Of a stretch of 64,000 nt of DNA, positions 35,501 to 45,200 are shown piece after piece (the first letter of the stretch is position 1; the number at the start of each line of letters is the position of its first letter). Source of the DNA: Durusdinium trenchii. Its lineage: Eukaryota > Sar > Dinophyceae > Suessiales > Symbiodiniaceae. Under the pieces are notes generated by a model. It had not been told where the DNA came from, searched no databases, and saw nothing but the letters and a program-made list of their open reading frames with translations. A program made the position numbers and the translations under genes. The stretch is taken from NCBI GenBank assembly GCA_963970005.1, contig CAXAMN010004114.1:205045-269044 (forward strand). The letters run 5' to 3'.

Positions 35501-35805
35501 CAGCACAAGCACTTGAGGCCCCCGACCAGGATAGACCCCAAGGCCCTACTCCACGACGGCTGCATTTCCCAACGGCACTTGATGAAAGGAACTCCACGGC
35601 CAAGCCTGGCCCACCTGCCCATGCCAGTGGAACCTCTGCAGATCGGCATCCAGACCAGGCCATGATACCCAGCCAAGCTACCGGCACCCTGGTGTCAACT
35701 GCCACTGGAGCTCAGTCAGAGACGAACCGGCCACCCGGTAGCCAAGAGAGAGATGAAGAAGAAAGCCTCACCACCGATGATGAAATGCAAGTGGACTTCT
35801 TCTAG
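29581..35805 (+). pseudogene. LINE A ORF2: USP-like protease, APE, RT, RNase H; one nonsense codon
   Basis: 2074 codons in one frame with a single internal TAA at 32062-32064. Start: the ATG four bases after the ORF1 stop. Domains: a 140-aa low-complexity leader. USP-like cysteine protease, with Cys box NPSARCYANA (C160) and His box NNGHYFAILIY...WLADD (H358, D373/D374). AP-type endonuclease with NITNF, VETHL (E470), GDWQN (D586, N589), LDYAL (D621) and RPH (H646). RT with ERPITL, MDMSTFYDTI (D1061), GVPAGCPQAP and SWVDDVGF (D1153-D1154). CCHC finger from C1483 (C-x2-C-x7-H-x4-C). RNase H-like from TLDAT (D1571) to GNEPQLRRRQRDAA. CxxC pairs at 1790, 1870 and 1920. It ends MQVDFF. The protein would nick target DNA and prime cDNA synthesis on it. 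Copies B and C have sense codons where A has the stop, so the break is probably recent. Confidence 0.93.
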
Positions 35806-35895
35806 GACGTCTCCCTCGTGCAGAGCGCTGGCAGCGGCACCAACGTCCAAAACGGCCCTCGTTCACCTGAAAAGAAGCCTCTTTAGGAAAAAAAA

Positions 35896-35920
35896 TACAT
35901 ACATACATACATACATACAT
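35896..35920. repeat. (TACA)n between LINE A and B
   Basis: Six TACA units directly after A8 of copy A and directly before the truncated 5' end of copy B. The B junction shares ACAT with the element sequence expected there (CACATCGACAC in A near 30774), a possible microhomology join. Confidence 0.97.
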
Positions 35921-38900
35921 CGACACGTTCAAGACTCCCCAACAGGTCCTCAGATCTCTGCCACCACCTGCAGAGCCGGACTTCGAACCACCACTCCACC
36001 CCAGCCCGGAGAAGAAGGCCAGAGTGGAGCAACCGCACAACAATTTGCATTTTGCAAATGTGACTCACTTTGGGAGACAGGTCCTGGACTGGTACTGGTC
36101 AAGGCAAAGCGAGGTGTACGTGTTGGTTGAAACGCATCTTGATCCACAGCAGCACCAACAGACCTGCCAATATTTCACCATCCGAGGCAGAACTGCCTTT
36201 GGCGCACCAGCCCACCCGAATGAAAGCAACACAGGCACGCATGGAGGCATTTTGGTGCTAGCAGACCCTACGTGTGGGCTCACTCCTTTGGAATCCTACA
36301 CGAACCAAGGCTGCGGCTTTCAAGCATTTCTCTGGCAAGCAACAGAGTGCACCATCCTTGTGGCAGGCACCTACATGAAGACAGGTGAAACGCTGCAAAG
36401 TGATGTCAATGCCACCATACTCGCCCGCCTCTTGGCACTGGTTCAGGCCACCAACCACCCCTTTGTTCTCTTGGGGGATTGGCAAAACAGCCCTGGCAGC
36501 ATCACCAGCACGGTGTTGCCCTCCAAATTTCATTTTGAGGTCCTCTCGCCAGACGCCAGCCTCTTGTCCGGCAATGTCATTGACTATGCCCTGATCCATA
36601 ACCAGCTGGCCAGCACCACATCCCTCACTACTGAATGGGCTGTTCCTTGGAGGCCACATGCACTCATCTCGTACCACTTCAACATTGAAGAGGCCACCAA
36701 AGAATACCGGCAAATCCAGTACTTCCCGCCGCTCCCGGCCACACCGGACATTGACTTCCGGCCATGGACCACCTACAAATCCACGGCCTATGAGCTGGAC
36801 CTGTATGGCAACCCAGTCAACGATACGGCACAAGCATGGGCGGACTGGCTGTCCCGCACAGAACAATACCTATTACAAGAACACCCCTGGGCTGCGCAAG
36901 GAAGAGGGTCCAACCTCCGGGCCAGTCACAAGCCTTTGGCACCAATCACCACCATCACCACGTGGAAAAGAGGCCGACCAGCTTACTGGGAACAACTACG
37001 GGCCAGGTTCCAGCTTGCACTCCAACAGCCTCCCCAGCAGGTTAGAGGACCCACCAAGGGCTTCATGCAAGCAACTGCTGATGCACCCAAACACTGGGTT
37101 GGCACGTCGACCTGGGGCCAGTTCCTCGACACCTGTCACCATTGGCACAAATACAAAGATAGTCATGCAGCCAACTTGGTCCACCACACCATTGACCATC
37201 AACTTCAATTGGCACAACAAGCGGCAAACGATGAGAGTCACCTCCAATACAAAGCCTGGCTGACCCAGGGCTACACCAAAGGCCTTAAAGGGCTCTTCCG
37301 CAGTCTTCGCAGTAGTGAACTGGCCTGGGAACGGCCCTACAGGACCTTGCCACCTGATGAACGTATGACCCAAAGGCTCACAGATTGGGGGCAGCTCTGG
37401 CAAATCAACCAGGATGACCGGCCACCAGCCAGGGACCACCTCCAAAGCTTGGCGAGAGACCAAGCCCGACAGCTTGAGCCGCTCACTCTCAGCCAGTTGA
37501 CATGGGCTCTACGCCACCTTCCTGACAAGGCATGTGGCCCTGATGCGGTGACTGCTCAACTGCTGCGCACAGCTCCACCTCTGGCTGTCAAAGCTCTCTT
37601 GACTCTATATCAAGAGATGGAGGAAAAAGTCCAACTACCCACTCAACAGCAAATGCACATGGTGGTCATGCTTCCCAAGAATGCAGCCAAAGAGAGACCC
37701 ATCACACTGACCTCACTGCTGTACCGGGTCTGGTGCCGGCTCTGCAAACCTCTGTTGGATGCCTGGCAACAACATCTACCACCAGCCATGAACCACGACC
37801 GAGCCAGACCCGGTCCAACTGTGCTGTACGTGGCCCTGGAGCGACTTTTGCGCCAAGAAGTCCACCGAGCAAATGGTCGGCATGGAGTGACATGCCTGAT
37901 GGACATGTCAACCTTCTACGACACCATCAATCTCCAAAGACTTGAGACTGAGGCACTCAGGCTCAGCTACCCTCCGCTCATGCTGGAAATGGCGCTCCAA
38001 GTCTACCATGGCCCCAAAGCCATAGTTGCCGAACAAGAGATGACACCCTTTTTCACTGTGACCAACGGCGTGCCGGCTGGCTGCCCCCAGGCACCACTGC
38101 TTGCAAAGGCAGTATTAGCACCGGCCTTACAACCCTGGCAACAGCAACACCCCACCATTCACCTTTCTAGTTGGGTGGATGATGTAGGCTTCGATACAGC
38201 CAGTCCCACGGCCCTTCAAGCCGCCCAAGAAGCCGTTGAAGCCTACAGGGACCTTCACAAGAGGCTTCTGAGCCTGGGCTTGCAAGTCAACCCCAAGAAG
38301 ACTGCCTTTGTGGCCACTGACAAGGCCACCGAGCGAGAGCTCAAAGCCCTCCTGCAAGATGATGAACCACAAGTCGCACCGGTCATGCGGGATCTGGGCA
38401 TCGACCACCAGGCAGCCAGGAAACGACGCATCCCAGTCATGCAGCAACGCATCTCAAGAAGGCCACAGCTCGCAAAGTCAAGTTGCGCAGCTTGAAGATT
38501 CCAGCCCTCAAAGTCCGCCTGAGACTCCACAGAGGCGGCATTCAACCGGTGGCACTGTGGGGGGTTGAAAGTCAAGGATTGGCCCCACGCTACCGAGCAG
38601 CCCTACGCCAAGGCATGGGCAAGCACCTCGGACACCATACGGGAGGACTGCTGGATGTCACCTATGACATTCATGCCAAGCGCTACATCGACCCCAGTGA
38701 CCAAGTCCTGATACACCATATCAAGGCCGTTCACCACCTGGTCCAGGCATGGCCACCCGAGCAACTCCAAGCCCTGGAGCAACCATGGCGACACACATAC
38801 CTCCAGCTCCAGCAAAAGCAATATCCCTGGTACAGCGTCCGTGGGCCCCTGGCTGCAACCATTGTGTACCTCCTTGAATGGGGTTGGCAGCCGCAAGAAC

Positions 38901-40965
38901 TGCTTCACTGGAGCCGACCAGAAACCCAGCTTCTGCTGGCACAGCAGATAGACCTCCAAGCTCCATGGTGGCAAATTGAGCTCACCCTCACAAGGGAGGC
39001 ACAATGGCAGCGCACCAACAGACTAGCCAGCAAACAGCACTATGAGCACCTGCTGACAGGCTTGGACTGGCACACCTATCGCCAGGTGAGGAAGAAGCTC
39101 AAGCCTCAACAACAGCACAACCTGGATACATGGGTTCAGGCGGCAATCCACTCCAGGGATGCACACCAGACCAAAACATGCCCAATCTGTGGAGTCCCAG
39201 CAACACCAAAGCACATCCTTTGGCTTTGCAAGTGGCACAAAAACCAGAACCATGATCCCATGCCGCCGGCATGGATGAACCGCATCACCAGCCAAGAAGA
39301 AGAGCCCCTATGGGCACATGGATGGATCCCGCTGGAGCCACAAGATGCCAGAACGGCACACCACCCGGTGCAGGGTCACGGCTGCTGGGCAGGGCTACCA
39401 GTCATACCCCTCCACCAGCACACTGGGTGGGCTTTCACGCTGGATGCCACGCCCTCAACCTATGACAATAGAAGTCAGATGTGGGTCTATGGACTCTGTG
39501 CTCATACCATGGCGCTGGGGCAACTCAAGAGACTAGGCACACTTACCGGTGTACCCACAGGCAGCCAAACCAAGATCAGGGCTCTGCTGGCCGGCCTAGT
39601 GACCCTGGCCAACCAAACCACGGATCCTGTCAAGGTCATTGTGCAGCTTGTCAGTGTCTGGGAAGCCTGGAACCACCCGAAGCACCGCAGCCCCTACATG
39701 GACCTCCTTGCTGACGTACCACCCCAAGACTACCAAAGAGTCACGGTACTATACATCAGCAAGAACACCAGGACACCAGATGCTCCAGCAAATGAGCCCC
39801 AACTCCGCCGGAGGCAAAGAGAAGCAGCCCTAGCAGCATGGGAAAGGGCCAAAACCTTCTATGATGCCAAGCAGGAAGAGTGGCAAGAGACTTTGGATCA
39901 GGACCACCAGCTCATTTACGAGCATGCTGTCAACCGCCTGAGCAAGATCTACGCCGACCACATGCACTACGTGCACCAAAAGGCACCTCGGCATCAGGGA
40001 AAACACACCAAGCAGTACAAAAAAGAGCTGGTGAACAGGCGCAGCAAGCAGTGGGCTGACAACCATCACCACTGGGAGCCGCATCAGCGAAGTGGCTTTC
40101 AATGTCGCAGCTGCGGCATCCGGATGCATCAAAGCCTCACGACTGAGATCCTGGAGACAAGGTTGAATGAAGATTGCCCACAGATGCTGATCGAGACGAG
40201 CCCTCCAACAGCAACTCAGGCTGTTCCACTGCCCCGGAAGCAGACCAGAGCCCAACACATCAAGGAGCTTTTGGACAGCCAACCAGAACAGCCCATCGCC
40301 GGGCAGCACCACCTCGCCGAGACCACTGGCTACCTGAAATGTGTGGTCTGTGGGCTCAACATCCACAAAAGAGTGAATGAGGGCGCTTTCACAGCCTTCA
40401 CTCAAAGCCCTTGCGTCAACCAGGCCTACACAGCAGATCATCAAGGCCACATGAGCCATGCATTATGGCAGGTCGGAGAACGAGTCAAATGCACCCAATG
40501 CGGCACCACATGGAATCTTGATGGTCAGCAACGTGTCATAGCGACCCAGGCATTCCACAAACCCTGCAAAGGTGCCGGAACCAAGGGCTCACCGCCCCTG
40601 AGTGAGTACTTCAAAAAGAAGGACTCTTCCAGCAGCCACAGCCCAGAGCTCGACCCACAGGCCCCGGCCATGGCAGCCACTCAACCAGCCCCAAGGAGGC
40701 TCAGCTTTCAGACCGCCCTCGATGTTCAGGAACAATGTGCTCTTGAGGACCAGGGTCATGCTGACCTCACTCAACGGCTGGCAGCATTGGACATGAGCTC
40801 TAGCCCAAGGCCAGCAGCTGCAGAACAGGCCGAGCTTGAGGTAGATTTCTTCTGACAGCAGAACCTACCGCCACCAGAAGAGCTTCTGAGGATGAAACTG
40901 CTGGTAGGAACAGGCCAAAGGCCCCAAACCGCCAAAGAGCCACGTGCACACCTCTAGGAAAAAAA
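35921..40965 (+). mobile_element. LINE copy B, 5'-truncated
   Basis: 5.05 kb. It begins inside ORF2 at the point corresponding to about 30779 of copy A, just after the protease His box, so leader, ORF1 and the protease domain are missing. It is otherwise complete to the A7(TACA)n end. Sequence divergence from A and C (for example LSLGLQVNPKKTAF, DVPPQDYQRV) marks a separate subfamily. Confidence 0.94.
35922..40855 (+). pseudogene. LINE B ORF2 (APE, RT, CCHC, RNase H), one frameshift
   Basis: Open from the truncated junction (DTFKTPQQVLRSLPPP) to a break near 38456, then open in the next frame to 40855. The break fits loss of one A in ATCTCAAGAAGGCC: restoring the register would align the next residues with the RKLKLRTLRLPALK segment of copy A. 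All endonuclease, RT (FYDTI, SWVDDVGF), CCHC (CPICGVPATPKHILWLC) and RNase H-like blocks are present, plus three CxxC pairs. It ends LEVDFF. Except for the truncation and one base, this copy is undamaged. Confidence 0.92.
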
Positions 40966-40986
40966 TACATACATACATACATACAT
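40966..40986. repeat. (TACA)n between LINE B and C
   Basis: Five TACA units after the A7 of copy B; copy C begins GGCTCAAGC immediately after. Confidence 0.97.
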
Positions 40987-41545
40987 GGCTCAAGCGGTGA
41001 GCGGTTCAAGCGGGCTGCCAACGAAGACCCGCTGGTGCGCCAAGCCCCAGGCGAACATATCCAGCACTACCACAAGAAGGACGGCCCAGGAAAAAGTTCA
41101 TCTAGAACACATCCTTTGCCCGCAATCAGCAGAACACCTTCGACTTTCTTGTCGTGACCTTTTACCTCTGGCAGAGCTCGCCTGGCTTCCTCCTCGGGTT
41201 TTTGGAGGGGACTGGGGCTACTTCGCTGCCAACCTCCTCTGCCTGTTCGTGCTCGGTGCTCCGGTCAGTGCCTTCTTCCTAGGATTGCAGGACGCTTTTG
41301 AGGTGCCACTCAATCTGAACGATGACGGCCTTTCGAACTACAACATGGTGCCGGAGCTATGTCACATGTCGACACAGCCAATGTACGAACTGGATTTGGC
41401 AGGACAAGCTCAAGCCCGACACCAGATGCCGCCAATGTGGCACATGGTGGCCTGTTCTCAAGGCCAGCCAAGGAGGCACGGGCAAGGGCAAAGGACAAGG
41501 TCGACCCACCAAGACAGAAGCAACAAAACAAGCTACATGGCTTGA
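40985..41545 (+). CDS. Long leader ORF in LINE C, doubtful
   Basis: A 186-codon frame whose ATG is made at the junction: the AT of the last TACAT plus the first G of the element (MAQAV). A and D also give MAQAV at their junctions but stop after 16 and 13 codons. The C frame continues through the hydrophobic GGDWGYF... segment and overlaps ORF1 in another register. Conservation of only the first five residues reflects the conserved DNA end, so a real protein is unlikely. Confidence 0.2.
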   Translation: MAQAVSGSSGLPTKTRWCAKPQANISSTTTRRTAQEKVHLEHILCPQSAEHLRLSCRDLLPLAELAWLPPRVFGGDWGYFAANLLCLFVLGAPVSAFFLGLQDAFEVPLNLNDDGLSNYNMVPELCHMSTQPMYELDLAGQAQARHQMPPMWHMVACSQGQPRRHGQGQRTRSTHQDRSNKTSYMA

Positions 41546-42224
41546 GACACCACCAGGCCTAGGGAAGTTGAAGCCTTTGAAGAAGACCAAGCTCCAGAAG
41601 GAAGCCACAGACCTCCTCGAACCAGTCTGGAGTGGCATGTCCAACGAACTACAAGAAAAGCTTCAGCACCTCGGCATTGGTCCCAAGAAACCGCCAGAGC
41701 CAGATCTCCATGAGATGCTAAAAACCCACATGGCAGCACTCCCAGCTCAGGTCCAAGAGGTCGTCGCCCGCCTCACCACACCAGCCCCGGCTTCTGAGCA
41801 AGACATAGCCATCCGGCTGAAGGGACAGGTCACTGACCTGAAGAACCTATCCACAAAAAAGACTCAGCTCCAAGAGAAGCTGGATCAAACCAAGCTGCAA
41901 TATCAAACACTGCTCCAAGAAATGCAAGACCTTCAACAGAAACTCAATGATGGACAACAAGCACTCAAGCTGTTGTCCGAGGACTACATGAAAGCAGTCA
42001 ATAAGGAGACGAAGCAGGCAGACCTGGACTCGGGCATGGACATCGACCCATTGCCAGCAGCAGTAGAGACCTTTGTGGCCAACCTTGGAGTCTCACTATC
42101 TGATGAACAGAAGACACAGCTTCACGGGCTCCTCAAGCGACCCAGTGACACGGACGGTGACCTCTCCAAGCGCAGGAAAACAGACAGCCCGGCCATTGCA
42201 ACACCTCCAGGGTCGTGTGGGTAA
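41322..42224 (+). CDS. LINE C ORF1 protein (Cys-rich/coiled-coil, gag-like)
   Basis: 300 aa, the same length as in copy A and colinear without gaps. Cys pattern C-x4-C-x14-C-x2-C at residues 16-39 is kept, as are the coiled coil (LSTKKTQLQEKLDQTKLQYQ, residues about 183-202) and the basic end SKRRKTD. The stop TAA at 42222-42224 is followed after one base by the ORF2 ATG (TAACATG). Intact while ORF2 of the same copy carries three frameshifts. Confidence 0.87.
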   Translation: MTAFRTTTWCRSYVTCRHSQCTNWIWQDKLKPDTRCRQCGTWWPVLKASQGGTGKGKGQGRPTKTEATKQATWLETPPGLGKLKPLKKTKLQKEATDLLEPVWSGMSNELQEKLQHLGIGPKKPPEPDLHEMLKTHMAALPAQVQEVVARLTTPAPASEQDIAIRLKGQVTDLKNLSTKKTQLQEKLDQTKLQYQTLLQEMQDLQQKLNDGQQALKLLSEDYMKAVNKETKQADLDSGMDIDPLPAAVETFVANLGVSLSDEQKTQLHGLLKRPSDTDGDLSKRRKTDSPAIATPPGSCG

Positions 42225-42225
42225 C

Positions 42226-45200
42226 ATGACCGTGCTGCCACATGGGTTCCAAGGGCTCCAGGTGCCGGTTCCCTTTGACGATTTTGAAAGGGCACCAACC
42301 TCAGATTTGGTTTGCCACGCTGCCTCAAACCCAGCATCGGCGGGGACTCAGCAAATGGTTTCTTGCGCAGGGGACAGTTCACAACACCATTTGCCAAACC
42401 TTTTTCAATACAACACCTCAGGGGACCCCTCAAACAAGAGTGCAGGGATATATTCTCTTGTTCATGAGGATCAGACTCCAACACAGGAGCACCTTTTTGC
42501 AACACCTCACCACTCGGCCAGCGATGGATCATCCTTCGGTGCACCAGGGCCTGAAGTGGTGAAAATTCAAGGAGGTGGCGCATCGAGACCACCCACATCA
42601 ACCCACAAAGGAAGAGCCGCCATGCAGAGCACTTTCGCTTCAACAACGGAGTGCATCCTGCAAAATCTCACCATGACAGTGGGTAATCCAAGTGCTCGCT
42701 GCTACGCCAATGCGCCATGGCGAGCTTTCACATGGACATGCGCCTTGCTGCAAGAGACCAACACGCAGCCCTGGGGAAATCTCCAACTGGCAGTTCAAGA
42801 ATCCCTCGAACTGGCAGAAGCAGTGGACATCCGGGAGTTGCCAGGCCTTCATCCTCTTTGGACAAAGCATGACCTAAACATCCAAGGAGATGCAAACCAC
42901 TTCGTCAACACGCTGTGGAATCACTCCCAAACGAGGGCATTCCATTACAGGCTTGCAGAAATCCAGGCAGGCGGTTACCTCAAGGATCACATCCAACAGC
43001 CTATCCTGGTGGATTTCCCAGATGACTGGCCTGAAAACTCCAGCCTCCAAGATCTCTACAACGGGTGGGCCAACACTGGCCTTGGACAATACCTGTTGGA
43101 CGACAAGCCTGTGCTGATCTCCCACATTACCCGCAACACATGTGTGGAAGGAACAATCACAAAGCACGCCAAGATCCTCAATCCATATGGCACCTTCACG
43201 GTCCCTCGATCCTTGGATGGATTCGCAAGAGAGTCTGCAGAGTTTGTGCCAGTTTGTGCCAGCAGCTCTCATATGTCACCGTGGACCCAGCCACAACACC
43301 GGCCACTACTTCGCCATCCTCATCTACAGAGATCTGATGTGGTTGGCAGATGATGGTAGGCCACCGACTCCACAACTGGCCAGCCAGGTCACTCAAATCT
43401 GGGCGGTGCACATTGACACCTTTCGAACGACACAACAGGTCCTTCGGTCTCTCCCTCCGCCAGAGGAACCGGATTATGACCCACCTCTTCACCCAAGCCC
43501 AGAGAAGCGACCTCGATTCGAACAAGAGCATTGCCAAGTGCACTTTGCCAATATCACCACTTTTGGTAAACAGTTCCTGGACTGGTACTGGGCCCGCCAA
43601 AGTGAGGTGCACATCTTCGTTGAGACTCACCTTGACCCACAGCGACTTTGGCAGGCCACCGAGTGCGCAATCCTCATCGCGGGAGTCTACCTGAAGACTG
43701 GAGAAGGCATTCAATCAGACACAAATGCCACTATGCTGGCCAAGCTCCTGACCCTGGTTGAGTCTACGAAGCACCCTTACATCCTCCTTGGGGACTGGCA
43801 AAACAATCCTGATAGCTTCACCAGCACGGTGCTACCCTCCAAGTTCCATTTTGACATCAAAGCGCCAGATCACAGCATCCTCACTGGCAATGTCATTGAC
43901 TATGCACTGATGCACAACACGCTGGCAACAACCACGGCCCTCACCACAGACTGGGCTGTACCTTGGCGACCACATGCACTGCTCACTTTGCACCTCAACA
44001 TTGAAGCAGCCACCAAAGAATACCGACAGATCCAACACTTTCCTCCGCTGCCAGCAACTCCAGATATCGACTTCCGGCCATGGACATCCTACCAGTCCCA
44101 AGCCTTCGAGATTGAGCTGTACGGCATTCCACCCAATGACCAGGCACAAAAGTGGGCTGACTGGATCTCTTGCACTGAACAGTCCCTGCTTCAGGAGCAC
44201 CCATGGGCTCCTCAAGGTCGTGGAGCCAGCTTGAAGGTCAGCATCAAACCCCTGGTGTCCACCAAGCGCGCCACTACGTGGAAAAAAGGGAAGCCTGCCT
44301 TTTGGGAACAGCTTAAAGTCAGGTTCCAATTGGCATTGAAACAACCACACACGACTCAAACTGGAGCTGTCCGTGGATACATGCAAGCCCTCCAAGATGC
44401 TCCAAAGCATTGGGTCGGACCTCCCACCTGGGGACAGCTCTTTGACACCAGCCACCACTGGCAGAGCTACAGAGACACCCATGCAGCAGAGCTTGTGCTA
44501 CACACCATTGCACATCAGCTCCGCGAAGCACAGCAAGCAGCCAATGATGAAGCCCACCTACAATACAAAGACTGGCTCAAGCAAGGAGAGACCAAAGGGC
44601 TCAGAGGTTTATTTCGAAGCCTCAAAAGCAGCGAACTCGCATGGGAGCGGCCCTACAGAAACCTCCCACCAGATGAGAGGATGACGCAAAGGCTCCATGA
44701 CTGGGGAAAACTATGGCAGATCAGACAAACGGATCAGCCACATGAACGACCCAGTCTGCAAACATCGGCCAGACAACAAGCACAACAATTGGAGCCAATC
44801 ACCATTGGTCAACTGGCCTCGGTTCTCAAGCATCTTCCAGACAAAGCCTGCGGCCCTGATGCGGTGTCAGCTCAACTCCTACGCACGGCACCCCCTCTGG
44901 CACTGCAGCCGCTTCTTAAGTTGTTCCAAGACATGGAGACACAGGCGCAACTGCCAACACAACAACAGATGCACATGGTCATCATGCTGCCCAAGACCAG
45001 CACCAAGGAGAGGCCCATCACCCTCACATCCTTACTGTACCGTGTGTGGTGCAGACTCAGGAAGCCCCTCCTCGACCAGTGGCAGAAGCAGCTGCCAACC
45101 ACAATGCAACATGACAGAGCACGACCAGGGGCCCAAGTCTTACAAGTGGCTCTGGAAAGACTCCTCCGACAAGAGGTCCACAAGGCTAATGGATGCCATG

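Larger units (their letters stand above)
28343..35895 (+). mobile_element. LINE copy A, full length
   Basis: A 7.55-kb non-LTR retrotransposon: 5' leader 28343-28673, ORF1 28674-29576, ORF2 29581-35805, a 90-base 3' UTR and A8, then (TACA)6. It begins GGCTCAAGCC directly after TACAT, the same 5' start as copies C and D. It is the best preserved copy: ORF1 is intact and ORF2 is broken only by one in-frame TAA. ORF2 most resembles that of C (for example SQAFEIELYGIPPN). Confidence 0.95.

Noticed and set aside
40985-41545. MAQAV leader protein starting at the TACAT/GG junction
   Set aside because: A and D stop within 16 codons; only the DNA end is conserved.
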